A DNA stretch of 64,000 nucleotides from Hydrogenimonas sp. SS33 (GCF_040436365.1 NZ_AP026369.1:1714501-1778500); one strand, 5' to 3'; shown: positions 1 through 9,139, counted from the first letter of the stretch. Notes: a model not told the origin generated them from the sequence alone. Numbers and translations: made by a program.

Positions 1-1590
1 ATTCTGGACAAGGTTCTCGTCCACAGATCGATGACCACGCTGGATGTGCTGGCTATCGCGTTCGTGGCCGTTACGATTTTCGATTTTCTGCTCAAGCTGG
101 TGAGAAACTATATTTTTATCCACACTACATCGAAGATCGATGCCCGTCTGGGGGCAAAACTCTTCCACCATCTTCTGGCTCTGCCCATCGCCTATTTCGA
201 GAGGCGGAAAGTAGGGAATATTATCGCCCGCGTGCGGGAGCTCGACACTATCCGGGAATTTATTGCCAACAAGACAATCAGTGTCATCCTTGATGTCCTT
301 TTTTCGGGGGTTTTTGTCGCGGTCATGCTTCTTTACAGTGTCAAGTTGACCCTTCTGGTCGTCGCCTTTGTGGGAGTGATAGGGCTCATCTATTTCTTCG
401 TCACGCCGAAGTTGAGAGAAAGACTCGAAGAGAAGTTTCAGATGGGTGCCCAATCCAACGCCTATCTTGTAGAATCGGTCACGGGAGTGCAGACGGTCAA
501 GTCTCTCGCGCTGGAAGGTTCGATGCAGAAACGGTGGGAAGATTACCTTGCGCGGTATATCAACGCCAGTTTTCAACTGGGCAATCTTTCCAATATTCTG
601 GGAGGCGTTTCCGGAATGCTTCAGAAGCTGATGACGATTTCCATTCTCTATATGGGGGTGACGCTGGTTCTCGAAGGAAAGCTGAGTGTCGGACAGCTGA
701 TAGCTTTCCAGATGTTCGCCAACCAGTTCAGCGGTCCGGTCCTGCGGCTCGTAAATCTGTGGAACGAGTTTCAGCAGACGCTGCTTTCCGTCGACAGGCT
801 CGGCGACATTCTGAATACTCCAACAGAGCAGAAAAACGACAAAGCGATCACTCTGCCGAGAATTGAAGGCAATATCCGTTTCGACAATATCGGATTCTCC
901 TACGGGCCGGACAAACCGCATGTCATCAACGGCATTACCGCCGAATTCAGGGCGGGCCAGAGCGTGGGCCTTGTGGGGCGCAGCGGAAGCGGCAAAAGTA
1001 CCATAACCAAACTGATCCAGCGGCTCTATGTCCCGACGGAGGGGACCATTTACATTGACGGGGTGGATATTCGCCATATGAACCCCAAATGGCTGCGTAA
1101 CAACATAGGTGTCGTACTGCAGGAAAACTACCTTTTCAGCGGTAGTATCAAGGACAATATCGCACTGGCTCGTCCCGACGCCCCGATCGAGCAGATTATC
1201 AATGCCGCAAAAATCGCCGGTGCGCATGAATTCATTTCGGAATTCCCGGAAGGGTACGACACGCCGGTGGGGGAACGCGGCGCCGCACTTTCGGGAGGGC
1301 AGCGTCAGCGTATCGCTATCGCAAGGGCGCTGCTCATCAATCCGCCCATTCTCATATTCGACGAAGCGACGAGTGCGCTCGATTATGAATCGGAGAGTAT
1401 TATCCAGAAAAATATGAATATGATAAAACAGGAGAAAACGATGTTTATTGTCGCTCATCGTCTTTCAACCGTCAAGGAGTGTGACATCATTCTTGTGCTG
1501 GACAGGGGCCGAATCGTGGAGAGGGGGTCGCATGAAGAGCTCCTGGCGGCCAAGGGCTACTACCACAAACTTTATATGCAGCAGAGTTGA
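1..1590 (+). CDS. Type I secretion ABC exporter (HlyB/LapB type), 5' end outside window
   Basis: The reading frame is open from base 1, so the N-terminus (probably a peptidase-like domain and the first membrane helices) lies upstream; 529 residues are visible. They hold the rest of the ABC membrane domain and a complete nucleotide-binding domain: Walker A GRSGSGKST at 976-1002, signature LSGGQRQR near 1287, Walker B ILIFDEATSALD near 1348, and a switch His in FIVAHRLST. The family couples ATP hydrolysis to one-step export of large proteins through a HlyD adaptor and a TolC-type pore. The HlyD gene starts 4 bases after the stop, so the two are surely cotranscribed. No TolC gene or RTX-type substrate is in the window. 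The gene is lower in G+C than the block from 3.26 kb onward. Confidence 0.93.
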   Translation: MLDKVLVHRSMTTLDVLAIAFVAVTIFDFLLKLVRNYIFIHTTSKIDARLGAKLFHHLLALPIAYFERRKVGNIIARVRELDTIREFIANKTISVILDVLFSGVFVAVMLLYSVKLTLLVVAFVGVIGLIYFFVTPKLRERLEEKFQMGAQSNAYLVESVTGVQTVKSLALEGSMQKRWEDYLARYINASFQLGNLSNILGGVSGMLQKLMTISILYMGVTLVLEGKLSVGQLIAFQMFANQFSGPVLRLVNLWNEFQQTLLSVDRLGDILNTPTEQKNDKAITLPRIEGNIRFDNIGFSYGPDKPHVINGITAEFRAGQSVGLVGRSGSGKSTITKLIQRLYVPTEGTIYIDGVDIRHMNPKWLRNNIGVVLQENYLFSGSIKDNIALARPDAPIEQIINAAKIAGAHEFISEFPEGYDTPVGERGAALSGGQRQRIAIARALLINPPILIFDEATSALDYESESIIQKNMNMIKQEKTMFIVAHRLSTVKECDIILVLDRGRIVERGSHEELLAAKGYYHKLYMQQS

Positions 1591-1593
1591 ACA

Positions 1594-2907
1594 ATGAATC
1601 TTTTTCATACCGGAGACCGGCACGAATTCAAACCGCTGTTGGTGGAGATAGAGGAAAAACCTCTCAATCCGCTGGGGAGAGCACTGTTGTGGATCATTAT
1701 AGCGGTGATCTTCTTTTCCGTCGCATGGCTGACTTTGGCCAAGGTGGATGTTGTGGTAAGCGCAAGGGGGAAAATCATTCCCGTCGGGGAGATAAAAACG
1801 CTTCAACCCATCGAAACGGGGGTCATCAGCAAACTGCTGGTCAAAGAGGGGGAATTGGTCCGAAAAGGAGAGGTTCTTGTCGAAATCGACCCTTCGGTGA
1901 CGGAGACCAACCTTGAATCCAAAGTAAGAAACCTCAAACTTCTGGAATTGGAGATCGCACGTCTAAGCGCTTTGATAGAGAACCGTCCTTTCAAAAGAGA
2001 CGACGCTTCGGTGGACAAAGAGCTGTATGCGACACAGGCACTCATCTATAAAACCGCAAAAGAGGGATATGAGAGGCAAATGAGCCTGATTAAAGAGCAG
2101 AAAAAGCAGGTGAGACAGAAAATCGAATCCGCGAAAATCGATATTCAAAGGCTGCGGCAACACAGAGATTCCATGCGGGAAAAGGAAAAAAACCTTCTTT
2201 CGGTTATCGATATCATCGCGAAAGATGAATATGACGACACACATAACAAGCTGATCGAATACGAAGAACAGCTTCGCATGAAAAAGCATGAGATTATCCA
2301 GTTGAGGAAAAAACTTGATGAACTCAGCCAGCAGGAGCTCCTGACGACCCAGGAGTATAAAAACAAACTGCTCGAAGAACTTACAAAAAAACGGAAAGAA
2401 GCCACTCTGCTGAAAGTAGAGATCGAATCCATCCGGTTCAAAAAAGCGAAACAGTATATCCGTTCCCCGGTGGACGGGTATGTCTCCAAACTGATGGTCC
2501 ATACCGTAGGCGGCGTGGTGACTCCTGCGGAGAAGCTGATTCTCGTTGTGCCCAAAGATGCCCCGCTGGTCGTGAAAGCGACCGTCCTCAACAAAGATAT
2601 CGGATTTGTCAAAGAGGGAATGCGTGCAGAACTGAAGGTGGATACGTTTGATTTCCAGAAATATGGAGTAATTGATGCGGTTGTAACCCACATCTCCAAT
2701 GATGCCATCGATGACAAAAAACTGGGCCCGGTCTATGAAGTGTATCTGAAACCCCAAAAAAACTACCTGATGGTAAAAGGGCAAAAAGCCTATCTCACTT
2801 CCGGCATGAGTGTCACCGCTGAACTCAAAGTCGGCCAAAGACGTGTGATCAATTTCTTTTTGTATCCGTTGATCAAATACCTGGACGAGGGAATGAGCGT
2901 GCGATAA
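1594..2907 (+). CDS. HlyD-family type I secretion membrane fusion protein
   Basis: This 437-residue periplasmic adaptor links the ABC exporter to an outer-membrane channel. It has a short cytoplasmic N-terminus, one membrane helix at about residues 28-48 (LLWIIIAVIFFSVAWLTLAK), a lipoyl half-motif around residues 60-95, a long charged coiled coil at about 100-285, then the second lipoyl half and a beta-barrel domain. Length and order match HlyD/LapC adaptors. It follows the ABC gene by 4 bases. The ATG at 1594 puts the membrane helix at the usual distance from the start. The substrate is unknown because no candidate adjoins it. Confidence 0.92.
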   Translation: MNLFHTGDRHEFKPLLVEIEEKPLNPLGRALLWIIIAVIFFSVAWLTLAKVDVVVSARGKIIPVGEIKTLQPIETGVISKLLVKEGELVRKGEVLVEIDPSVTETNLESKVRNLKLLELEIARLSALIENRPFKRDDASVDKELYATQALIYKTAKEGYERQMSLIKEQKKQVRQKIESAKIDIQRLRQHRDSMREKEKNLLSVIDIIAKDEYDDTHNKLIEYEEQLRMKKHEIIQLRKKLDELSQQELLTTQEYKNKLLEELTKKRKEATLLKVEIESIRFKKAKQYIRSPVDGYVSKLMVHTVGGVVTPAEKLILVVPKDAPLVVKATVLNKDIGFVKEGMRAELKVDTFDFQKYGVIDAVVTHISNDAIDDKKLGPVYEVYLKPQKNYLMVKGQKAYLTSGMSVTAELKVGQRRVINFFLYPLIKYLDEGMSVR

Positions 2908-3257
2908 AGGTCGAAAAAAACAGATTCCGGGAAGATTGAAATATTTTTTGTATTGCACCCTGTGCATGCGGATATGCACTGTCGACAAAGCGTTTGGTCG
3001 GTGGTTGATCTCCTTCCGGTTTTCTGCTCATGAATGCCTTATACTGTGCATTGTGCAATTGGACCGGGAGTCAGTATAAAGTTTCAAATAATAAATTTTT
3101 GAAAGAACAGAACTTAAGAAGTGCAAAACTAAAACTTACAAAAACAGCTGGAGAAAACAGTGGCTAAGGCAGATTTGAAAGGAAGCGGCCATATCCAGGA
3201 TATTGCCGGAGTATATTGAGATGAAAGTTCATAATAGGATGGCGACAGCAGCGCGGT
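2908..3257. other. Intergenic region at the end of the type I secretion operon
   Basis: This 350-base stretch has no convincing gene. It is AT-rich up to about 3225, where composition switches to the G+C-rich block that follows. A short inverted repeat (GTGCAT / ATGCAC) lies near 2962-2980. A 19-codon open frame at 3160-3219 starts with GTG behind a well-placed GGAG (3150-3153) and ends at TGA; it may be the remnant of a truncated gene. No clear intrinsic terminator is visible for either flanking operon. Confidence 0.5.
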
Positions 3258-4316
3258 TTATTTGTGACGAGGGATTGCCGGTTGAAAAGGCGGGTCGGTC
3301 CGGTCTCTGAGATTCAGACGGTTTCGGTCTATGGCGATGCCGGAATCTTCCGGTACGTTTTTCCATAGCAAGGGGGAATCCAGGTCGCAGTAGCGTATGG
3401 TGTCGCGGTAGCGCATGGCGAGCCACAGGGCGGCGCGGATGGATGCCGGTGTTTCGAGCATCGAGCCCATCATGCAGGCGATGCCGTGGGCTTTGCACCA
3501 CTGCAGAATCGCTTCCGCTTCGCCCACGCCGCCGCACTTCATCAGTTTGACGTTGATCATGTGGGCCGCTTCGCTCTCCACCACCCTTTTGACCTCTTCG
3601 AGGGTAAAAGCCGATTCGTCGGCGAGGATCGGGATGGGGCTTTTGGCCGTGATACGGCGCATCCCTTTCAGGTCGGCGGCGGGAAGGGGCTGCTCCAGGA
3701 GTGCGGGCCGCAGGGGGTATGCGAGGTCGAGAAAGCGCAGGGCCTCTTCGGTGTGCCACGCCTGGTTGGCGTCGGCCAGCAGTGTGGCGTCGGGGAGGGC
3801 TTCGCGGATGCGCCGGAGGCGTGAAAGATCCTCTTCGATGCTTCCGCCCAGCTTCACTTTCAAGAGGGTGCACCCCTTTCGGTAGAAACCGACGGCCTGG
3901 CGCTCCATGGCATCCGGGGCATCGAGGCTGACGGTGACGGCGGTGGTGACAGGTTCGGCAGCGGCCGGCGGGGTGAAGAGGCCGAAGAGGCCGCTTAAGG
4001 CGATGTCGACGGCCGCTTTCGCGCTGCGGTGGCCGCGGCAGGCTTGAGCGATCGTGTCGCGGGCCTGCGGGAGGCCGGCCGGCGCTGTTTGCCGCAGTGC
4101 CGGCAGAAATGTGTCGCGTATGGCTCTTTCGATGCTCTCCATCGTCTCGCCGGTGATCTTTTCGGTCGGCGGGGCCTCGCCGATGCCGACGGCGCCGCTG
4201 TCGCTTTCAAGCCAAAGGCGGACCGCCTCGGCGCTTTCGACCCGGCGCAGAGCCGTTACAAAGGGGGTCTGGAGGGGGATGCGAACGGTCGTTAACTTTG
4301 CGCCGGTGACTCTCAT
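3258..4316 (-). CDS. Dipeptide epimerase (L-Ala-D/L-Glu epimerase-like, enolase superfamily)
   Basis: The 352-residue protein belongs to the muconate-lactonizing subgroup of the enolase superfamily. Visible catalytic features are the KVKLG lysine motif (about residue 155), metal ligands in LADANQAW, LLEQPL and ILADESA, the opposing lysine in INVKLMKCGG, and a C-terminal DLDSPLL motif of the kind that binds the dipeptide ammonium group in L-Ala-D/L-Glu epimerases. The expected reaction is epimerisation of murein-derived L-Ala-D-Glu. The ATG at 4316 overlaps the TGA of the upstream permease by 3 bases, so translation is coupled. An open frame continues upstream but has no start support. Exact substrate specificity cannot be read from sequence. 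Confidence 0.88.
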   Translation of the reverse strand: MRVTGAKLTTVRIPLQTPFVTALRRVESAEAVRLWLESDSGAVGIGEAPPTEKITGETMESIERAIRDTFLPALRQTAPAGLPQARDTIAQACRGHRSAKAAVDIALSGLFGLFTPPAAAEPVTTAVTVSLDAPDAMERQAVGFYRKGCTLLKVKLGGSIEEDLSRLRRIREALPDATLLADANQAWHTEEALRFLDLAYPLRPALLEQPLPAADLKGMRRITAKSPIPILADESAFTLEEVKRVVESEAAHMINVKLMKCGGVGEAEAILQWCKAHGIACMMGSMLETPASIRAALWLAMRYRDTIRYCDLDSPLLWKNVPEDSGIAIDRNRLNLRDRTDPPFQPAIPRHK

Positions 4317-5446
4317 GCGGCGATCTTCAGCAGCAGCCATCCCACCGCGAGGCCGCCGAAGGTACCGACAAGATAGCCCATGACCGCCATCAAAACCGCG
4401 ATACCTACCAGGCTTCTGTGGTAGGCCGAGGCGAGGATGGGCGCCGACGCGACGCCGCCGATGTTGGCCAGCGACGCGACGCCGATGGAGAAGAGGTCGA
4501 GCCTGAAACGTTTGGCGGCAAGGAGCAGCAGTGCGCCATGGAGGGCGAGGATGGCGAAACCGGCCGCCACGTAGCGGGGGATGTCGCCGAAATCGGAAAA
4601 CTGCGCCCGGGAGCCGATGAGCGCCACCAGAAGCAACAACATCGTTCCCGCCAGCTCCTGGGAACCGTTGAGGCGCCCCAGCGGGGTGTAGGCCCCTGCG
4701 ATGCCCAGAAAGGTGGCGATGAGCACGCTCCAGGTCGTTATTCCGAGGCCGGGAAGGTGCGGTGCGAGCCACTGGGAGAAGAGGGCGACGAAGAGGGCGG
4801 CGCCCAGCAACAGCCAGTAGCGCCTGGGGCCGATGGTACAGGCGCATCCCGGCCCCGACGCCGACTGTTGCAACGATGCCGCGCCCGACCAGCGGGCGAA
4901 ACGCCCTGCCAGGGGGACCAGCGCCAGCAGCAGCATGACCCAGAAGGTGTAGCAGACGGCATCGACGACGAGGGCGTACCCCATCATCGTTTCGCTGACA
5001 TGCATGGCGCTGCCCACCGCGACCATGTTGGCGGTGCCTCCCATCCAGCTGCCCGCCAGTGCGGCGAAGAGCCCTGCCTCCTTTTGCCCGAAGCCGAAGA
5101 GGAAAAAGACGGCAACAAAAGCGGCCATAATGGAGAGGGTCGCCGCGGCATAGGCGGCCAGCAGCTTTGGCCCCAGCTTCAGAAACCGGCGCAGGTCGAC
5201 CTGCAGCAGCATCAGAAAGAGCATGGCGGGAAGGAGGTTGTTTTTGGCGGTTTTGTAGACGGCGGCGATGGCGGGCGTGCGCTCCCAGAGTCCCAGCTGG
5301 GAAGCGGCCATGGCGGCGGCGTAGATGAGGACGACGGCGGGCAGGTAGTCGAAGAGAAAGCGGGCCTTTCCCATCCGCTCCGCGATACCAAAAAGTGCCG
5401 CGATAAGGGCGACGGAGAGGAGGTAGAGCAGGGGTGAGCCGATCAT
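4313..5446 (-). CDS. DUF819 family membrane protein (putative permease)
   Basis: The 377-residue protein is almost wholly hydrophobic, with about ten predicted membrane helices and glycine-rich segments such as GSWMGGTANMVAVG (about residues 130-145). This pattern fits the DUF819 (YjcL-like) family, whose biochemical role is not established. It sits between a murein amidase and a dipeptide epimerase and overlaps both by a few bases (ATGA-type junctions), so one mRNA probably encodes all three. Transport of a peptidoglycan fragment is a context-based inference only. Confidence 0.82.
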   Translation of the reverse strand: MIGSPLLYLLSVALIAALFGIAERMGKARFLFDYLPAVVLIYAAAMAASQLGLWERTPAIAAVYKTAKNNLLPAMLFLMLLQVDLRRFLKLGPKLLAAYAAATLSIMAAFVAVFFLFGFGQKEAGLFAALAGSWMGGTANMVAVGSAMHVSETMMGYALVVDAVCYTFWVMLLLALVPLAGRFARWSGAASLQQSASGPGCACTIGPRRYWLLLGAALFVALFSQWLAPHLPGLGITTWSVLIATFLGIAGAYTPLGRLNGSQELAGTMLLLLVALIGSRAQFSDFGDIPRYVAAGFAILALHGALLLLAAKRFRLDLFSIGVASLANIGGVASAPILASAYHRSLVGIAVLMAVMGYLVGTFGGLAVGWLLLKIAA

Positions 5447-6072
5447 GGCCGGTTTTTGAGGTTTGGGAAATAGGCGCGCAGCCTTTGCATGAAGGCTCTG
5501 CCCGGGTCCTCTTTGCGGGTGCGGTAGCCGGCGTCTTTTTCGAGCCAGAGGGGGGAGCCTTCGAAGGTGCGGTATTCGTAGTGGCCGATGAGGTAGCGGA
5601 TGCGGGGGTATTTGCGCAGCAGGTAGGCCACAAGGCGGCGGTCTGCATCCAGTTGGGCGGGGGTGAGGTCGTCGCTACCGACGTTTTCGATGCCGATGGC
5701 GCAGAGGTTGAGCCCGATGACATGGCGCGCCATCCAATTATCGGGCATGAGGCGGTAGATGGTCCCGTCCCGGTCGACCAGGTAGTGGGCCGAGACGTTG
5801 AGCGCCGAAGCATCGGCGATGTCGCGCCGGCTGCGGGGAAGGGTTTCGGGGTAGAACGCCCTCCACGAGCTTTCGAGGGTCGGCAGGGCGGTATAGTGGA
5901 TGACGATCATCCTGGGATCGATCTCAATGGTTTTGGCGTCGATGCCGTAGTGCTTTTTGATGTACTGCTGGGTCAGGACGATGCGCTGCGGGCCGAAGAG
6001 GATCGGTTTGTCGACGATGTCGAGGGCGAGAAGCGGCAGGGCGGCGAGAAAGAGCCAGAGGAGAGCGCGCAT
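5443..6072 (-). CDS. N-acetylmuramoyl-L-alanine amidase (Amidase_2 family)
   Basis: The 209-residue protein begins with a signal peptide (MRALLWLFLAALPLLA). It then carries a T7-lysozyme/AmpD-type amidase domain with MIVIHYTA, containing the first zinc histidine, followed by SAHYLVDRDGTIYRL, ARHVIGLN and IRYLIGHYEY. The domain cleaves the bond between MurNAc and L-Ala of the stem peptide in the periplasm. The ATG at 6072 overlaps the comM stop, and the gene overlaps the DUF819 gene downstream. The open frame extends upstream to 6891, but that part is a shadow of comM. Confidence 0.88.
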   Translation of the reverse strand: MRALLWLFLAALPLLALDIVDKPILFGPQRIVLTQQYIKKHYGIDAKTIEIDPRMIVIHYTALPTLESSWRAFYPETLPRSRRDIADASALNVSAHYLVDRDGTIYRLMPDNWMARHVIGLNLCAIGIENVGSDDLTPAQLDADRRLVAYLLRKYPRIRYLIGHYEYRTFEGSPLWLEKDAGYRTRKEDPGRAFMQRLRAYFPNLKNRP

Positions 6073-7580
6073 CAGCCCCTTCTCCGGTAGCTGAGGGCTT
6101 CGAGAAGGTGGCTCTTGCCGATGGTGTCGGCCCCCTCCAGGTCGGCGACGGTGCGGGCCACCTTTTTGACGTTGGCGACGCTGCGGTGGCTGAGGCCAAA
6201 CCGGTGGACCGCTTTGAGAAGCACTCCTTCCGCTTCGGGGTCGAGTTGGCAGTAGGCTTCGACCTCCCTCTCCTCCAGCTTGCCGTTGGGGCGGTGCTGG
6301 CCCCGTTCGACCTGCCGCAGGTAGGCGGCGATCACCTGGGCGTGCATCGAAGCCGAATCGACGGAGGGTTGGTCGTCGGGGGCGCTCTCCTGCATCTGGA
6401 CATAGAGGTCGATGCGGTCCAAGAGGGGGTCGGATAGCCGCTGCTTGTAGCGTTTGATCTCCAGGTCGCTGCAGCGGCAGGGATGGAGGGTGGAGAGGAG
6501 ATTGCCGCAGGGGCAGGGGTTCTGGGCGGCGACGAAAAGAAAGCGGGTTTCGTAGGCCACTTTGGCGTTGACCCGGGAGATCAGGACCCGATGGTCCTGC
6601 AGGGGCTCCCTCAGGGCCTCCAGCACACTCTTTTGAAAGTGGGGAAATTCGTCGAAGAAGAGTTCGCCCAGATGGGCGAGGGCAACTTCGCCGATTTTCG
6701 CCTGGTTTGTCCCGCCGCCGAAGATGCTGGGTTTGCTGGCGCTGTGATGGGGGGAGCGGAAGGGGCGCCTCGGTTCGAAAGCGGGCTCCTCCCCGCCCAG
6801 CAGGGCGTATTGGTTCACCTGAAGAATCTCCTCCAGGCGCATGGGCGGCAGGATGTGGCGGATGCGCTTGGCGATCATGCTTTTGCCGCATCCGGGCGAC
6901 CCCTCCAGGAGCAGGTTGTGAAAGCCCGCTGCGGCGATCAGGGCGGCCCGTTTGGCCACCTCCTGGCCCTTGACGTCGGCAAAATCCTCCGGATAGTCGG
7001 CCATGTAGTAGTAGGTGACGCCGCCGCTTTCGACCTTTTCGCCGGGGATGGGGGCGGGGGCTACGGTGTCGGGCTCTTTCTCCTTTTTCAAAACGGCGAT
7101 CGCTTCGGAGAGGGTTTCGACGCCGATGTAGGCGATGCCCGGAATCAGCGAGAGCTCTTCGAGGGCCGCCTTGGGCACCATCGCCTTCCTGACGAGCCCC
7201 CGGTTTTTGAGCGAGAGCAGGAGGGGGAAGATGGTGCGGGTATGCTTGACGGTGCCGTCAAGCCCCAATTCGCCGAAGATGAAGAGGTCGCCGGTATCGA
7301 TGGCTTCGTTTTGCAGGGCGATCACCAGGGCGATGGAGAGGTCGAAATGGGAGCCGTTTTTCTGGATGTCGGAGGGGCTGAGGTTTACTGTAATCTTGAG
7401 AGGGGGGAAGGAGAAGCCATTGGTCAGCAGCGCCGCCTTCACCCGCTCTTTCGACTCCTGGATGGCGGTGGAGCCCAGGCCCACGACCGTGAAGGCGGGA
7501 AGCCCTTTGGTGAAGGTCGCTTCGACATGGACGACCCGCGCGTCGAGGCCGTCGAGGGTGGCGCAGAGGAGCTCTTTCAC
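6072..7580 (-). CDS. comM: ComM/YifB family AAA+ ATPase
   Basis: This 502-residue Mg-chelatase-like AAA+ protein has the full family architecture. An N-terminal Lon-like domain (LPAFTVVGLGSTAIQESKER) is followed by Walker A GSPGCGKSM, Walker B FDEFPHF, a zinc-type cluster (CPCGNLLSTLHPCRCS) and a C-terminal lid. ComM is a hexameric helicase promoting branch migration of donor DNA in natural transformation. The start is GTG at 7580, because no ATG precedes the conserved MKELLCATLDGLDA-type N-terminus. It begins 1 base after the def stop, in the same operon. Confidence 0.93.
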   Translation of the reverse strand: MKELLCATLDGLDARVVHVEATFTKGLPAFTVVGLGSTAIQESKERVKAALLTNGFSFPPLKITVNLSPSDIQKNGSHFDLSIALVIALQNEAIDTGDLFIFGELGLDGTVKHTRTIFPLLLSLKNRGLVRKAMVPKAALEELSLIPGIAYIGVETLSEAIAVLKKEKEPDTVAPAPIPGEKVESGGVTYYYMADYPEDFADVKGQEVAKRAALIAAAGFHNLLLEGSPGCGKSMIAKRIRHILPPMRLEEILQVNQYALLGGEEPAFEPRRPFRSPHHSASKPSIFGGGTNQAKIGEVALAHLGELFFDEFPHFQKSVLEALREPLQDHRVLISRVNAKVAYETRFLFVAAQNPCPCGNLLSTLHPCRCSDLEIKRYKQRLSDPLLDRIDLYVQMQESAPDDQPSVDSASMHAQVIAAYLRQVERGQHRPNGKLEEREVEAYCQLDPEAEGVLLKAVHRFGLSHRSVANVKKVARTVADLEGADTIGKSHLLEALSYRRRG

Positions 7581-7581
7581 G

Positions 7582-8118
7582 TCAGGAGGCTTTGGCCCGC
7601 TTCTCTTTCAGCTCTTTGAGCTTTTTCTTCCACTCTTTTTCGAACTTCTTGCGCTTGAGGAAAGAGAGTTTTTCGATGAAGAGATGGCCGTCGAGGTGGT
7701 CCATCTCGTGCTGGAAGGCGATGGCCAGCAGGCCGTCGGTCTCGATCTCCTTCTTTTCTCCGTGGCGGTCCTGGAACTCGACCCGGATCCATTCGGCCCG
7801 CTCCACGTCGTCGTAGTATTCGGGGACGCTGAGGCACCCCTCCGTGTAGGTGGTGGATCCCCTCTTTTCGAGGATGACGGGATTGATCACTTCGATCAGG
7901 TTTTCCGGGTACTGATCCCCCTCTTCGTCGGGAAGGTTGATGAGCAGGGCGCGGATCGGCTCGCCCACCTGGATGGCGGCCAGGCCGATGCCGTTGCTGG
8001 CGGTCATGGTCTCGTTCATGTCGTCCAGCAGTTTGTGGAGCTTTTCGTCGAAGTCCGTCACCGGACGGCTCTGCTGCTTGAGCCGTTTGTCGGGATAGAC
8101 CAGTATCGGAAGTTTCAT
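7582..8118 (-). CDS. def: Peptide deformylase
   Basis: The 178-residue enzyme removes the formyl group from nascent N-terminal methionine. All three family motifs are intact: GIGLAAIQVG, EGCLSVPEYY (metal Cys) and QHEMDHLDG (metal His pair and catalytic Glu). The ATG at 8118 gives the standard MKLPILVYPDKRL start; upstream in-frame sequence is a shadow of the preceding gene. The C-terminus is Lys/Glu-rich (KKFEKEWKKKLKELKEKR), as in other Campylobacterota. It belongs to a run with tig and clpP, whose products act on nascent or misfolded chains. Confidence 0.96.
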   Translation of the reverse strand: MKLPILVYPDKRLKQQSRPVTDFDEKLHKLLDDMNETMTASNGIGLAAIQVGEPIRALLINLPDEEGDQYPENLIEVINPVILEKRGSTTYTEGCLSVPEYYDDVERAEWIRVEFQDRHGEKKEIETDGLLAIAFQHEMDHLDGHLFIEKLSFLKRKKFEKEWKKKLKELKEKRAKAS

Positions 8119-8131
8119 AGTCGGTTTTCTC

Positions 8132-9139
8132 CTAGATTTCCACATCCTGCGGGCAGACGCCGCAGGGTTCGTCTTCGAGTTTTTTTGCGATGTCGAGGGC
8201 TTCGAGGGCGCAGACCACCGTCTGCTCCACGGAACGGTCCAGATCCATCCGGGCGATGCCGATATCGACATCCAGCATGATCTCCTCGTCGCCGACGAAA
8301 AAGTTGGTGTTGCCCACCAGGTCCTTGAGCCGGTCGGCGGCGAGGCGGGCGTTCTGCAAAGAGGTGTGGCGCATCAGAATGGCGAAGACGCCGGCGTCGT
8401 AGTGGGCGATGATGTCGCTTCGCCGGGAGGTCTTCAGCAGGAGCCTCGCCACGGTTCTGAGGACAAGCTGGCGAATTTTCGGGCTCTTGAGGCGGTTCAC
8501 CACCTCTTCGCTCGCCCGCACCGTCATCAGCGTGCTTTCGTGGCGGAACTCCTTCATCAGCTTCTCTTCCTGCCGCATCTTTCTGAGCAGGTAGTTTTTC
8601 TTGTAGACGCCGTACCGGTCGTCGTAGATGGCGTTCTCCTGAACCTCCTGGACCAGCTCGCTGGTGGCGTTGTAGGCCTCCTTCAGCTCGTTGGCATCTT
8701 TTTTCAGAATGCCGGTCATGGTTCTGATATCTTTCTTCATCCCCTCCAGCAGGGTTTTCATGGCCCCTTTGTCGGCGATGGCGTCGGCTTCGAATTGCCG
8801 CTTTTCGATGACCGTTTCGAGATGGCGGAGGTTTTTGTAGAGGGTGTTGATGCTCTGAAGAAATTTCTTGATGTTGCCGAAGGCGTCCTTGAGGCGGCGC
8901 TCCATGAGCCCCTGGTGGTCGTCCTCACCGCCATCCTCCAGCTCCAGAAGTTTGAGGATGCGCTTGCGGAAGGCCGGGTCTTTGCCGTCGAGAAGTTTGT
9001 CGAAGTAGGCGTCGAAGTTGGAGGGGGTGGGGGGTATCCCCTCCCGGATCATGGCGTTCATCACTTCGCGGGCGTACTTTTCCAGTTCGCTGGTCGGTTC
9101 TTCGAGGTTGTGTGCCCGGTATCGTCCGCCACGCTCCAT
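8132..9139 (-). CDS. Degenerate GGDEF-domain protein in the tig-clpP-def operon
   Basis: The 335-residue cytoplasmic protein has no membrane helix. Residues about 1-160 are helical and coiled-coil-like. Residues about 165-320 resemble a GGDEF domain (YDDRYGVYKKNYLLRKMRQE, then a segment ending in DVDIGIARMD), but the active-site loop reads HYDAGVFAIL instead of GGDEF. Diguanylate cyclase activity is therefore unlikely; a binding or scaffold role is possible. It lies 15 bases after clpP and 13 bases before def. A related gene at this position would argue for a link to protein quality control, but that is inference. Confidence 0.78.
   Translation of the reverse strand: MERGGRYRAHNLEEPTSELEKYAREVMNAMIREGIPPTPSNFDAYFDKLLDGKDPAFRKRILKLLELEDGGEDDHQGLMERRLKDAFGNIKKFLQSINTLYKNLRHLETVIEKRQFEADAIADKGAMKTLLEGMKKDIRTMTGILKKDANELKEAYNATSELVQEVQENAIYDDRYGVYKKNYLLRKMRQEEKLMKEFRHESTLMTVRASEEVVNRLKSPKIRQLVLRTVARLLLKTSRRSDIIAHYDAGVFAILMRHTSLQNARLAADRLKDLVGNTNFFVGDEEIMLDVDIGIARMDLDRSVEQTVVCALEALDIAKKLEDEPCGVCPQDVEI

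Noticed and set aside
3160-3219. 19-codon open frame behind the type I secretion genes as a real peptide gene
   Set aside because: Although the start context is good, the product is very short and resembles nothing known; reported only as a possible remnant.
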